Shown here: positions 53,475 through 63,366 of the stretch, piece by piece
Layout of the letters: each line of letters starts with the position of its first letter
Numbering within the stretch: the stretch's first letter is position 1
Assembly: GCA_021201295.1 (NCBI GenBank)
Contig: JAJQFE010000077.1
Location: forward strand, 59,505-123,504
From: Tannerellaceae bacterium
GTDB taxonomy: Bacteria > Bacteroidota > Bacteroidia > Bacteroidales > Tannerellaceae
DNA: 64,000 bases
Reading direction: 5' to 3'
The notes under the pieces: generated by a model
Database searches by the model: none
Told to the model about the DNA's origin: nothing
Seen by the model: only the letters and a program-made list of their open reading frames with translations
Program-made: the position numbers and the translations under genes

Positions 53475-55655
53475 TTGAAAAAATATATAACCATATATAT
53501 ATTTATTTTACTCACTATAAAAGCCCTTGCTGCACCAGAGGGAGATTATGGGAAAGTGCCTCTATTCTTTCGTAAAACCGAATCCCCTTCTACGGAGAAA
53601 GCAGATTCCATTATGAAATTAGTCATCTCCAGTGCTATCCAATACGAGAATCTGCTTTCCAGTTATGAAACGGAGATCTATATCAAAGGACGGGCCGAGA
53701 TCCTGAAAAGCAATGCCCTAATCCGTTTCGGAAATCTCCTGTTTCCGGTAAACCGGAGAAACAAAGATATGGTATTTGAAATAGTCAGCCACTCCCGGTT
53801 TGATGCCCCAAACACCTACTTTCATGAGTTTGAAGCGATCAACGGAAGTAGTATTCCGAACAGTAAAAAACAACAGGAAGTACTGAATTTCCTGAACCTG
53901 AATGTATATTCCTCGACAGCCTACAACGATGGGATTCTTATGCCGGTTGCCAAAAATGCGTTTACTCATTACAATTTTAACCTGGAATCCACAGAAGAAG
54001 TGGATGGATTTAAAATATATAAAATCCGCTTCCTACCGAAACAGTGGAGCCAGAAACTGGTCAGTGGAGACCTGTATATTATGGATAAATGGTGGACGAT
54101 TGACAAAATAGACCTGAACGGACGCTACTCCTTTGCCGAATTCAATTTAGTGATGAATTTCAGCCGGGATTATCAAAAGTTCATTCTTCTGAAAACAGCC
54201 GATCTGTTTCTGCGCTATAAAGCCCTGGGGAATACCGTCATAAGCACTTACCATACCAATTTCAACTTCAAGTCAGTAGAATGGCAGGAAACCGAACGGC
54301 CGAAAAGAAGACATGAGAAGTTAGACTTATCCCGTTACTACCGACTATCTTCCGACACCGTGCCTATTATACAGGATAGTGCTTATTGGGTAACGAAAAG
54401 GGATATTCCCTTAACGGCTGAGGAAGCACAACTGTATACAATCAAAAAAGAAGAAACCAATGCGATGGCCGACACCTCAGAGGCGATGAAATACTTAAGA
54501 TTCACTGAAAAACTCACGAATACGATCCATATGGATTTTAACACCACCCGGATCCGTTACTCCGGTCTCCTGAATCCCTTCCAGTTGGGTTACTCCGGCA
54601 GGAACGGAGTGACCTACAGGCAACGATTCCGGATCAGTAAAACATTTGCCGACGACCGGCAACTTCGCTTCCAGCCGGAAGCCGGATACGTATTCAAACG
54701 GAAAGAATTCTTTTTCAAACTGGGAGCCGACTGGGAATACCTTCCGGAAAGAAGAGGGGCATTGAGCCTGACCGCAGGAAATGACAATAATAATTATTCA
54801 TCGGAAATAATGAATGATATTAATGAAATGCTCCAGGACTCTACCTTTACCTTCGATGACCTGAACCTCAAATATTTCCGGCATTATTTCATAGAAGTCA
54901 GGAATAATATCGAGATAACAAACGGCTTCGAAGTATCAGCCGCCCTCTCCTATCACCGGCGGTTAGCCGTAAAAGATAAGAACAATAAGAATGTGAATGA
55001 TGATGACATTGTGGATAGGATTAACGACAGATATAATGATTTTATTCCGACTATAGAGTTTTCCTATACCCCACGACAGTATTACCGGATGGACGGCAGG
55101 CGCAAAGAATATGTTTACTCCTATTTCCCGACCTTCACGATTGAATTTGGAAAAAGTATACCCAAAGTATTCGGGAGTACAGGGAATTATGAACGAATCG
55201 AAGCAGACCTGCACCAAAGCATCAACATCGGTTTACTGAGAAGGATTAATTACCGGATCAGCGGCGGGCTATATACCAGGCAAAAATCCACTTATTTCGC
55301 CGACTTCCATTATTTCCGGAGAAGATATTTCCCGGAGACATGGAATGATCACATCGGAGGGGTATTTAACACCTTAAAAAGCGAATGGTACAACGCATCC
55401 AATAAATATGTGCAGGGACATTTTATGTACCAGAGCCCTTTTATTATTTCCAAACTATTCAAAAGAAGAACCTCCAAGCATATTTTATCCGAACGGTTTT
55501 ATTACAGCCACCTATGGACACCGGTCCTGCCCAGTTACAGTGAAATCGGATATGGATTAGGAAATCATATTTTCAATATAGCCATATTTGCCGGCTTTGA
55601 GAAACATGAATACCAAAGTTTAGGTTTCAAATTTGCCTTCGAACTATTCCAGTAG
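53475..55655 (+). CDS. DUF5686 family outer-membrane protein
   Basis: A 726-residue exported protein of the DUF5686 family: the signal peptide is followed by the ADSIMKLVISSAIQYENLLSSY region, the MVFEIVSHSR segment and a long C-terminal beta-barrel-like half with alternating aromatic strands. The start is TTG at 53475, directly before AAA AAA TAT; no ATG is available upstream in frame, while ATG at this codon would be the usual start. So either TTG is used or the start has mutated. Upstream TATGTTTG (53447) fits a promoter. Function unknown; such proteins are tied to the outer membrane. Confidence 0.82.
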   Translation: MKKYITIYIFILLTIKALAAPEGDYGKVPLFFRKTESPSTEKADSIMKLVISSAIQYENLLSSYETEIYIKGRAEILKSNALIRFGNLLFPVNRRNKDMVFEIVSHSRFDAPNTYFHEFEAINGSSIPNSKKQQEVLNFLNLNVYSSTAYNDGILMPVAKNAFTHYNFNLESTEEVDGFKIYKIRFLPKQWSQKLVSGDLYIMDKWWTIDKIDLNGRYSFAEFNLVMNFSRDYQKFILLKTADLFLRYKALGNTVISTYHTNFNFKSVEWQETERPKRRHEKLDLSRYYRLSSDTVPIIQDSAYWVTKRDIPLTAEEAQLYTIKKEETNAMADTSEAMKYLRFTEKLTNTIHMDFNTTRIRYSGLLNPFQLGYSGRNGVTYRQRFRISKTFADDRQLRFQPEAGYVFKRKEFFFKLGADWEYLPERRGALSLTAGNDNNNYSSEIMNDINEMLQDSTFTFDDLNLKYFRHYFIEVRNNIEITNGFEVSAALSYHRRLAVKDKNNKNVNDDDIVDRINDRYNDFIPTIEFSYTPRQYYRMDGRRKEYVYSYFPTFTIEFGKSIPKVFGSTGNYERIEADLHQSINIGLLRRINYRISGGLYTRQKSTYFADFHYFRRRYFPETWNDHIGGVFNTLKSEWYNASNKYVQGHFMYQSPFIISKLFKRRTSKHILSERFYYSHLWTPVLPSYSEIGYGLGNHIFNIAIFAGFEKHEYQSLGFKFAFELFQ

Positions 55656-55660
55656 ATGTT

Positions 55661-56518
55661 TTATACAGGCCGTGCCACCAGGATACCTGTCGTGTTTTGT
55701 AGACCTTTCACATATTCATACACCGGTTCCGGATTCACTATCACCTCCTTCGCCGTTGAAGAAGCATGCATAAACGTAGTCTTCCCTCCCTCTTTATATA
55801 CGATCCCGACATGCGTCACATCCAAACCACCGATCCGGGTGGTGAAACAAATCATATCACCATTCTTTAGGCTATGTTCCAGTTCCGGGATCTGTTCCTC
55901 CGGAATATAATAACAGGTACGGGCATTGATTTCTTTTTCTTTATCCGCCATTTTCCGGACCAGATCCGGATGGGATTTCAAAGCTGTATAACTATCCGGA
56001 TGAGTAGAGATAAAAAATAACTGCAAAGGATAGACCGTACCCCCTATCTCTTTCCCCATATCCCGGACCACTCCTTTTTGTTCATTTACATAGATCCAGT
56101 CCGTCATATAATGCAACCGATCCGTATAATCCGAAATCGTACCCTCCCGGTAGCGGATCTCCTGAAGATTCCGGCAGAAATTCTCAAAGGTAGTATCTCC
56201 ACTCCGGACCGTACGTGCCAGCGCCAGGACATTCTCAGCAAATGTAGTACAATCCATCTCACGTAAATTGACCACCAGGCCCTCCGGTTCTTTCTCCAGG
56301 GTAGCAGCCACATACGGAGTCCGAAGAAAATAAAGGGCAGTTCGGATCATCAGCTCATCCAACGGTTTTCCGGTTTCAGACTCCATACTATGCACGTAGT
56401 GTTCATAGATCTCTTTATCCTGATCCGTTACATACAAAGACTCTCCCAAAGCAGCCTGCACCACACACCAGGGAGCCACCAGGCAAAACAAAACTATATA
56501 ATACCACCTACACTTCAT
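55661..56518 (-). CDS. DUF1460 (NlpC/P60-like) amidase
   Basis: A 285-residue exported enzyme of the DUF1460 family, a variant of the NlpC/P60 cysteine-peptidase fold. The catalytic Cys lies in EMDCTTFAEN (about residue 92) and the His in DVTHVGI (about 238). A signal peptide covers the first 22 residues. Related proteins are N-acetylmuramoyl-L-alanine amidases acting on peptidoglycan fragments in Bacteroidales. It ends five bases from the convergent DUF5686 gene, with no terminator between. Confidence 0.88.
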   Translation of the reverse strand: MKCRWYYIVLFCLVAPWCVVQAALGESLYVTDQDKEIYEHYVHSMESETGKPLDELMIRTALYFLRTPYVAATLEKEPEGLVVNLREMDCTTFAENVLALARTVRSGDTTFENFCRNLQEIRYREGTISDYTDRLHYMTDWIYVNEQKGVVRDMGKEIGGTVYPLQLFFISTHPDSYTALKSHPDLVRKMADKEKEINARTCYYIPEEQIPELEHSLKNGDMICFTTRIGGLDVTHVGIVYKEGGKTTFMHASSTAKEVIVNPEPVYEYVKGLQNTTGILVARPV

Positions 56519-56583
56519 TCCTTCACTCTTTTAACAGGTTTTTCCCTCCTCCAGGGTTCCCGGAACGGGTCCTGGCATAAAAA

Positions 56584-58602
56584 TCAGGCCTTAGTCTTTA
56601 ACAAATCCTGCAATTTGATTAATTCATCCCGCAACTGGGCAGCCTCTATAAAATCCAGCTTTTTAGCCGCATCCGTCATTTGCTTCTTCGTCTTTTCTAT
56701 GGTTTTCTCCAACTGAGGACGGCTCATATATTGTACCACAGGATCAGCCAGCAAACCGGCTTCCGGTTCTACATAGCCATACGCAGCTTCCTGGTTCTGC
56801 CTTTCCGCCATCAGGGACACACTGGCTTTAATCACCTGGGTAGGCGTAATGCCATGCTTCTCATTATACGCCATCTGTTTGGCCCGTCTCCGGTTCGTTT
56901 CATCGATGGTCCGCTTCATGCTATCGGTCATCTTATCCGCATAAAAGATCACCTTCCCGTTTACATTACGGGCAGCACGGCCCGCAGTCTGGGTTAACGA
57001 ACGATGAGACCGTAAGAACCCTTCTTTGTCCGCATCCAGAATAGCCACCAAAGAAACCTCCGGCAGGTCTAACCCTTCACGTAACAGGTTCACCCCGATC
57101 AGCACATCATACAATCCTTTCCGGAGATCATCCATAATCTGGATACGTTCCAGCGTATCAATATCACTGTGGATATAATTACACCGGATCCCCATGCGGC
57201 TCAGGTAAGTAGTCAGTTCCTCCGCCATCCGTTTGGTAAGAGTCGTCACCAGCACCCGTTCCTCCAGGTTAGTCCGTTGAAGGATCTCTTCCATCAGGTC
57301 ATCAATCTGGTTCAGGGTAGGCCGTACATCAATCACCGGATCCAGCAGGCCGGTCGGACGGATGACCTGATCCACCACAATCCCCTCACTTTTAGCCAAT
57401 TCATAATCGGCCGGAGTAGCACTCACATAAATAGCCAACGGAGTTAACGATTCAAATTCCTCAAATTTCAAAGGACGGTTATCCATCGCCGCAGGTAAAC
57501 GGAACCCATATTCCACCAGGTTCTGTTTACGGGAGTGGTCTCCTCCGTACATAGCACGAATCTGAGGGATCGTCACATGGCTTTCATCCACCACCAATAA
57601 AAAATCTTTCGGGAAATAATCCAGCAAACAATAGGGACGCTCCCCGGCCATTCTGCCGTCAAAGTAGCGGGAGTAGTTCTCAATCCCCGAACAATGCCCC
57701 AGCTCCCGGATCATCTCCAGGTCAAAAATGACCCGTTCATATAATCGTTTGGCTTCATACGGCTTGCCTATCTCCTGAAAGAAATTCACCTGGGTACCCA
57801 GATCCACATCAATCTGGCTGATCGCCTTATTGATCCGGTCCTGCGTCGTAACAAAAAGATTGGTAGGATAAATATTTAATTCATCCTGTTCATCGATTTC
57901 ACGCCCCGTAGCCGGATCAAAAGAAGAGATCCGTTCAATTTCATCCCCCCAGAACTCAATCCGGTAAGCAGCCCCGTCAAATGTCTCAATCGCCGGATAC
58001 AGGTCCACCGTATCCCCGGTGACCCGAAAACTGCCTCTCATAAAATCCACTTTATTATTTACATACAAGGCATCTACAAACCGGCGCAACAGTACATCCC
58101 TGTTGATCTGCATCCCGCGATGGATGTGGGTCACCTTTTCAGCAAAAGCAGTGGGATCTGCCATCCCATAGAGACAGGACACGGAAGAAACAATAATAAT
58201 ATCTTTACGTCCTGACAACAACGACGCCGTGGTCCTTAACCGCAGCTTATCAATCTCTTCATTGATCTGCAGGTCTTTCTCTATATACGTATTAGTGGTC
58301 GGAAGATAGGCCTCCGGCTGGTAATAATCATAATAAGACACAAAATACTCTACCGCATTATTCGGGAAAAAAGCCTTAAACTCACTATATAACTGCGCCG
58401 CTAAGGTTTTATTGTGACTAAGGATCAGCGTGGGCCGCTGCACATTTTTAATCACATTTGCAATAGTAAAGGTTTTTCCGGATCCGGTAACACCCAGTAA
58501 CGTCTGAAAAGGCACACCACTTTGTATGCCTTCTGTCAGGGCCGCAATGGCTTCCGGCTGATCTCCGGTTGGTTTAAACGGAGACGATATTTCAAAATTC
58601 AT
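56584..58602 (-). CDS. uvrB: UvrABC excision nuclease subunit B
   Basis: From ATG 58602 (MNFEISSPFKPTGDQPEAI) the product is 672 residues, normal for UvrB; the upstream extension is spurious. It is the damage-binding helicase-like core of nucleotide excision repair. P-loop GVTGSGKT (about 37-44), the beta-hairpin YYDYYQPEAY, DESH and the C-terminal UVR domain (DFIEAAQLRDELIKLQ) are all present. Its start overlaps the pspC stop by four bases. It is intact, in contrast to mutY and the AlkZ-like gene. Confidence 0.97.
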   Translation of the reverse strand: MNFEISSPFKPTGDQPEAIAALTEGIQSGVPFQTLLGVTGSGKTFTIANVIKNVQRPTLILSHNKTLAAQLYSEFKAFFPNNAVEYFVSYYDYYQPEAYLPTTNTYIEKDLQINEEIDKLRLRTTASLLSGRKDIIIVSSVSCLYGMADPTAFAEKVTHIHRGMQINRDVLLRRFVDALYVNNKVDFMRGSFRVTGDTVDLYPAIETFDGAAYRIEFWGDEIERISSFDPATGREIDEQDELNIYPTNLFVTTQDRINKAISQIDVDLGTQVNFFQEIGKPYEAKRLYERVIFDLEMIRELGHCSGIENYSRYFDGRMAGERPYCLLDYFPKDFLLVVDESHVTIPQIRAMYGGDHSRKQNLVEYGFRLPAAMDNRPLKFEEFESLTPLAIYVSATPADYELAKSEGIVVDQVIRPTGLLDPVIDVRPTLNQIDDLMEEILQRTNLEERVLVTTLTKRMAEELTTYLSRMGIRCNYIHSDIDTLERIQIMDDLRKGLYDVLIGVNLLREGLDLPEVSLVAILDADKEGFLRSHRSLTQTAGRAARNVNGKVIFYADKMTDSMKRTIDETNRRRAKQMAYNEKHGITPTQVIKASVSLMAERQNQEAAYGYVEPEAGLLADPVVQYMSRPQLEKTIEKTKKQMTDAAKKLDFIEAAQLRDELIKLQDLLKTKA

Positions 58603-58799
58603 TCCTGTAATTCTTTTTTTGGAGCAGGCATCACGATCCAAAAAACCAGATAAGCGATGATCCCGGAAAAGGCGGTCATAATGGTCAATAAAACATAGGC
58701 CACCCGGATAAGCGTAGGATCCGCATCCAGATACTCAGCAATTCCTCCACAAACACCAGCAATCATCTTATCCTTTGAACGGGTAAGTCTCTTTTTCAT
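58599..58799 (-). CDS. PspC-domain small membrane protein
   Basis: A 66-residue protein from ATG 58799 (MKKRLTRSKDKMIAGVCGGI); ATG at 58808 would add three residues. The PspC domain has the AGVCGGIAEYLDADPTLIRVAYVLLT sequence and one strong membrane helix (IMTAFSGIIAYLVFWIVMP). Such proteins act in phage-shock-type membrane stress or as anti-sigma-like anchors. The stop overlaps the uvrB start (ATGA). Confidence 0.88.
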   Translation of the reverse strand: MKKRLTRSKDKMIAGVCGGIAEYLDADPTLIRVAYVLLTIMTAFSGIIAYLVFWIVMPAPKKELQE

Positions 58800-58905
58800 T
58801 CCATCCATAACTCATTCTTCTTTATAGCAACAATCGGATGCCCGGTTAATAACTTCTATACTATATAACAAAGTTAATCAAAATATGTCTCATTTACAAA
58901 CTGAA

Positions 58906-61554
58906 TCAGTAGTTTAACTTGATCATAAATGTATTAACAGACGGTAACCCGAACATCCTGTCCAGGTTGTTACCCCAGCCGGAAATAAAATGGTTATCCC
59001 GGTTAGACATCCGGAGCTCCCACACAAAATAGAGGGTGGAACCCGGCAGATATTCCCAGCGGGCCACTAAGTTGGAACGAAACTCATTAAAACTAAAATC
59101 AGGATTAGCAAAACTAAACCGGTCCGTTTCCGTGGTAATCGTGTAGAGATTATCCGACCACGTGATCTCCGATGGAGCATACGCATAGAACCGGTCGGCA
59201 TACGTACGAGACTGCGTGTCCGCAGCTTTCTTGAAATCCCTGAAAGTGCCGGTAGAGGTAAAGGGAGACGCATAATACTGGATAGAAATATCCGGAGTGA
59301 CATTCACCTGTACTTTCATTGTGACCCCATAAGTCTTCTAATCCATATGCCCCATCAGGTAAAGTGGTCTGGTATCATACGTATCTCCACGGTCTGACAC
59401 TGCATGGGCGAAAGTACCCACATATTGCAGGTTATCCGTATTCCAGGCATAATCAAACTGACCGGACAGAGACACATGGTTCCCTAAACGGAATGTCAGG
59501 CTGGGCATGATCTTATTGTTCCGGTTATATCCATCCAGGTTGTGATCCCCTTCATATTTGAACATAGCCATCACCCGTTTGAATTTGTCAGTGTTGAAAG
59601 AAGCAGCAGTATAGAAATAAGGATCAAACCGCATATCCGGGCCTCCCCGTAACATCCGGCTGTCCATCCAGTTCCATCCGAAAGATTCCTGGATATCCCA
59701 CTCATACCGTTTCATCGTCATACTACGCCACCGCAGGCCCAGATCATTACTGGTGGCCGTTCTGCCATAATTCCACTGGTTTTTCTGGGTCAGATTAAAT
59801 GCATTATACCGGAATATTTTCCAGATATCCGTCTGCCGGTACGAAACCTCTGTTTCATTTGAAAGTACATCCGCCTGTTTCATATATCCCATATCATTCA
59901 AATCAAAGCCCGGTAGATTCCAGCTGAATGTTTCGGAAATATTCCATTTGGCATTTCCCCGCCGGCCCACCTTGACATATCCACCCGTACCATTCAAAGA
60001 GGTACGGGTATCATCCACCCCCAGATAACTGCGACCGGAAACCCGCTGGTAATAGTGCACCGAATTCCTCTGCAGGACGGAAATAGCCTCCTCCGTTCCC
60101 TGCAACGAACTAAACATCCCTTTCATATCAATATAATAGAGGCGGTTCCTGAAATAATGGGTAAAGTCCACGCCGGCAGTAAACGCATTCCGGACCATAA
60201 AATCAGCCAGATAAGGCTCATCCAAAGCCCTGTTCACCGAGGTAACCATTCCTCCCAACAGCGTATTCCCTTTCCAGTTCTTCTGCACACGGGCCACCGT
60301 ATAGTTAGTCAACGGTTCCACCACCTCCTTCTCTTCCACCCCGTTCCGGGTCACTTTAGCAGAGGAACGGGCCGTCACACTCTGCACCACCCCTACTGTC
60401 ACCCCGTTCCGGTTGGTCCCTGTCAGCTTTAAAGCACCGATAATAGGCACATTCTCCTGTGTGCTGGTAAACGTATGGACCTGATCGATCAGCGCCGGCT
60501 GGTAAGAAGGAGCTGCCCCGATACGCCGGGTATAGAACATCATATCACTCCCGTTTGCAAAGTCCATAATATGTTTTCCTTCCAGAAAGAAGGGACGCTT
60601 TTCATCGTAGAACGTCTCATACGCCGTCAGGTTCATCACCGAAGGGTCCAGTTCCACCTGCCCGTAATCCGGATTGATCGTGACATCCAAGGTAAAATCA
60701 GATAAGGCAAATTTAGCATCCAGCCCCACATTCCCATCCCAGGCAGACCCTTTCTGATACGGGCTACCGGGAATAGCCGGTTCCCGCCTGTACTTACCCA
60801 TCACATACGGCAGAAATTCGATCCCCTTCGGCTTCGGCAGGTCCGTCATACCGTGCATTTCCCCAAACGAAAAGACATGTCCGTTATTCTTCAACGGGAT
60901 CATACTCCAGTTCTGCACTTCATTATTGCGCCGGATAATACGCCGGATATGCAGCCCCCAGACGCCATCATCCGATTGCTGGTTGTAGCGTAACTGGCTG
61001 AAAGGAATACGCAGTTCAGCCGTCCACATGGAGTCTGCCAGGCTGATATGGGTTCTCCCTTCCCAGACGGCATTCCAGCTCCGGTTGATATCCAGCTTAT
61101 CCGTTACAATCAGGTCAGTCTTATTTCCTCCTAAATTCAGGTTAAATTCCGGCGCAGCCAGGTAGTCATGGTACGTGTCAAAAGCGACACTGATCAGGTC
61201 ACCCATACTGTTATCATCCTGGTTCCCTATAAAGTGGTTGACTGTTTCCGGATACGGATCCTTACACCAGACACCTATATAGATGTATTTGTCATCATAC
61301 ATCACCTTCATCCGGGTAGTGGAAGGGGTGACGGAACGTTCAAAAGGACTGACCTGTACAAACCGGTCGGACCATTCCCCGTGGTTCATCCAGAAATCTT
61401 CATCCAGACGGCCATCCATCACCGGTTTCACACCGGATACTTTAGTGACATGATAGATGCGTTTATAAGCCTCCTCAAAAGGAACAACAGAATTCCGCTG
61501 GGCCACACACCAAACTCCCATCAACAGGTTAGCAATAATAAGCAAATATTTCAT
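58906..61554 (-). pseudogene. DUF5916 (CBM9-like) outer-membrane protein interrupted by TAG
   Basis: The frame begins at ATG 61554 with a signal peptide (ending CVAQ) and a CBM9-like domain (about residues 40-230: PVMDGRLDEDFW, YIYIGVWCKDP). It continues into a long beta-barrel domain typical of DUF5916. TAG at 59338-59340 follows GHMD after 738 codons. The same frame stays open for 144 more codons to 58906 (KTYGVTMKVQVN then further barrel strands to IKLNY), ending in an aromatic residue as barrels do. CAG (Gln) to TAG explains it. Losing the last strands should block barrel assembly. Family function is unknown, possibly carbohydrate-linked. Confidence 0.9.
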
Positions 61555-61640
61555 GGTCTATTCAAAAAAAGCGTCTATGAGGCAGTGAAAATACTATTTT
61601 TCAACCTCATAAACGACTTTATTCGTATGTTTAAAAATAG

Positions 61641-62378
61641 CTAAACGTACAAAGCTACCTGATGACAGTCTGTCTGCACGGTTTCAAATTCAGAGGTCAC
61701 CGCCGAACTCCCCATCGGTACCTGTTCATTTCGGTAGGCCATCCGGCTGTACACCGTCGTACGGGCAGACGTATGGAATTCCTTCGCCCCGGTTTCCGCT
61801 TCAATCCGTGCAATGTTATCTACCCGAACACCACAGCCCGGCATAATAATAATCCGGTCTCCCGCCTGTTCCACCAACCGGGCGATTAAAGGGATACCCT
61901 GCACAGCATCCGGCTGTTGGCCGGAAGTCAGGATCCGGTCACACCCCGCCTCAATGATCTGTTCCAGGGCCACCAAAGGATCTTTGCACACATCAAAAGC
62001 CCGGTGGAACGTAACCGATAAAGGTCCGGCCGCCTCTACCAGCCTATGTAACAACTCCACATCAACCTCTCCCTCTTTAGTCAGGCATCCGACCACTACA
62101 CCATCTACCTGTAGTTGCTTAGTCATCTCTATATCATGCAACATGGACTGTATTTCAGCCGGCGTATAGAGGAAATCCCCTCCCCGGGGATGAATGATCA
62201 CATGGATCGCTATATGGGAGGTTAACTCCTGAGCAGTTTTAATCTCTCCGTAACTGGGTGTAGTGCCACCTTCCGGAATGGCAGCACACAATTCTACCCG
62301 GGTGGCTCCTCCGGCTTCCGCTTCCACACAACTCTGCGCAGAATTGGCACAGATTTCTATAATCCGACGTTTTTCCAT
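61641..62378 (-). CDS. cutC: Copper homeostasis protein CutC family
   Basis: A 245-residue TIM-barrel protein of the CutC family. It has the conserved EICANSAQSCVEAEAGGATRVELC start, IHPRGGDF, VTFHRAFD (about residues 135-142) and GCGVR. The name refers to copper tolerance, but the molecular function is not settled. A TACGTTTG element lies 27-34 bases upstream. It is intact. Confidence 0.93.
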   Translation of the reverse strand: MEKRRIIEICANSAQSCVEAEAGGATRVELCAAIPEGGTTPSYGEIKTAQELTSHIAIHVIIHPRGGDFLYTPAEIQSMLHDIEMTKQLQVDGVVVGCLTKEGEVDVELLHRLVEAAGPLSVTFHRAFDVCKDPLVALEQIIEAGCDRILTSGQQPDAVQGIPLIARLVEQAGDRIIIMPGCGVRVDNIARIEAETGAKEFHTSARTTVYSRMAYRNEQVPMGSSAVTSEFETVQTDCHQVALYV

Positions 62379-62404
62379 TTCTCTGACGTTTTTTGTTTAT
62401 AGAA

Positions 62405-62412
62405 CAAACGTA
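62405..62412 (-). promoter_or_regulatory. -7 element of cutC
   Basis: The minus strand reads TACGTTTG, 27 bases before the cutC ATG. Confidence 0.55.
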
Positions 62413-62551
62413 CAAAAAATATAAATACAAAAAGAGCCGTTTACCGGTACCCCCTGTAAACAGAAAAGAAAAGAGCAGGGAACGTAGAACCGGTCCGCCT
62501 GACCAGTCGGGCTTTACCCGTCACCCACTAAACCGGTTTATCACATGCCTT

Positions 62552-62621
62552 AGGTTGAACATCAGGAGGTATAGGGTTAAGCATCAGGATGCTTAACCCT
62601 ATACCTCCTGATGTTCAACCT
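62552..62621. repeat. Perfect 34-bp inverted repeat with a 2-base loop
   Basis: The arm 62552-62585 (beginning AGGTTGAACATCAGG) is exactly complementary to 62588-62621 (ending GATGTTCAACCT), separated by two bases. A further AGGTT-C-AACCT mini-palindrome follows at 62632-62642. There is no T run on either side, so it is not a normal terminator. Such a structure could form a cruciform or a long RNA hairpin. No gene is within 170 bases on either side. Confidence 0.88.
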
Positions 62622-63366
62622 TAAACGTCCTAAGGTTCAACCTAACCGGTCTGCATAGCCTATTCAGTGTGGCTTACGGATACGGATACTTCTCCGGCTT
62701 ACCCGGTCTACCTGTTCCCGTATTTTAGTCTTTAGCCGGCGAGTGACGGAAATTCTTCCGTCACCCTTTAGTCACCCATTCAATCACCTTGTTTTTTAGA
62801 CTTAATATACTAATTATAAACCCATTATTAAAAACAAAGTGACGGGTGACTGAAAAATAATAAAAATAGTATGTACCTACCCATCCCAAAAAAAGTTTGT
62901 GCAATGGGTCTGATCTGGATCTGATTTTACGATAACCGGCGGGCAATTTTAAGGGGCTTTCGGGACCTCTTTTGGGTGTGCCGGTGAGCTCCGGGGTCGT
63001 ATTGTTACCCAGCGCTGTTGTAACCGACAGGTTCGGACTCGTTGTGCCCCAGTACAGGAAGCGGGTACTTATGCCTTTACTTGTCAGCAAACAGGAGTAT
63101 TAAAAAAGATTAAATATAATAAGGACGCTCATTTTTTGACATATGTCAATTTTTATCTCATAAATATTACTAAACCTTTACACTAAGTAAAACTATAGAA
63201 CAATTCTAAACTCATTATATAGTAATCACGAAAGTTTCTATGAGTGTGTAAATAATGTTAGTCCTGGGCTTTTGACAAATACGAGCAGGACCTATCCATC
63301 TGGATCCGGAATGGGACCCGGCTATTTTGCGGAAATATGTAAACAACTATTTTATAATCCTGTCAG
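62622..63366. other. Region without a recognisable gene
   Basis: It contains a hairpin GTGACGGAA/TTCCGTCAC (62743-62764) and repeated GTCACCC/GTGACGGGTGAC words around 62755-62855. A minus-strand ORF of 109 codons lies at 62761-63090, but its composition is uneven (Ser/Thr-rich start, Phe/Tyr-rich end) and I recognise no family. A plus-strand A/T-rich stretch from 63100 to 63240 leads toward the AraC-type gene. It could hold a decayed gene. Confidence 0.4.

Noticed and set aside
62761..63090. Minus-strand ORF of 109 codons as a gene
   Set aside because: No recognised motif, uneven composition and overlap with a repeated hairpin; kept only as part of the unexplained region.
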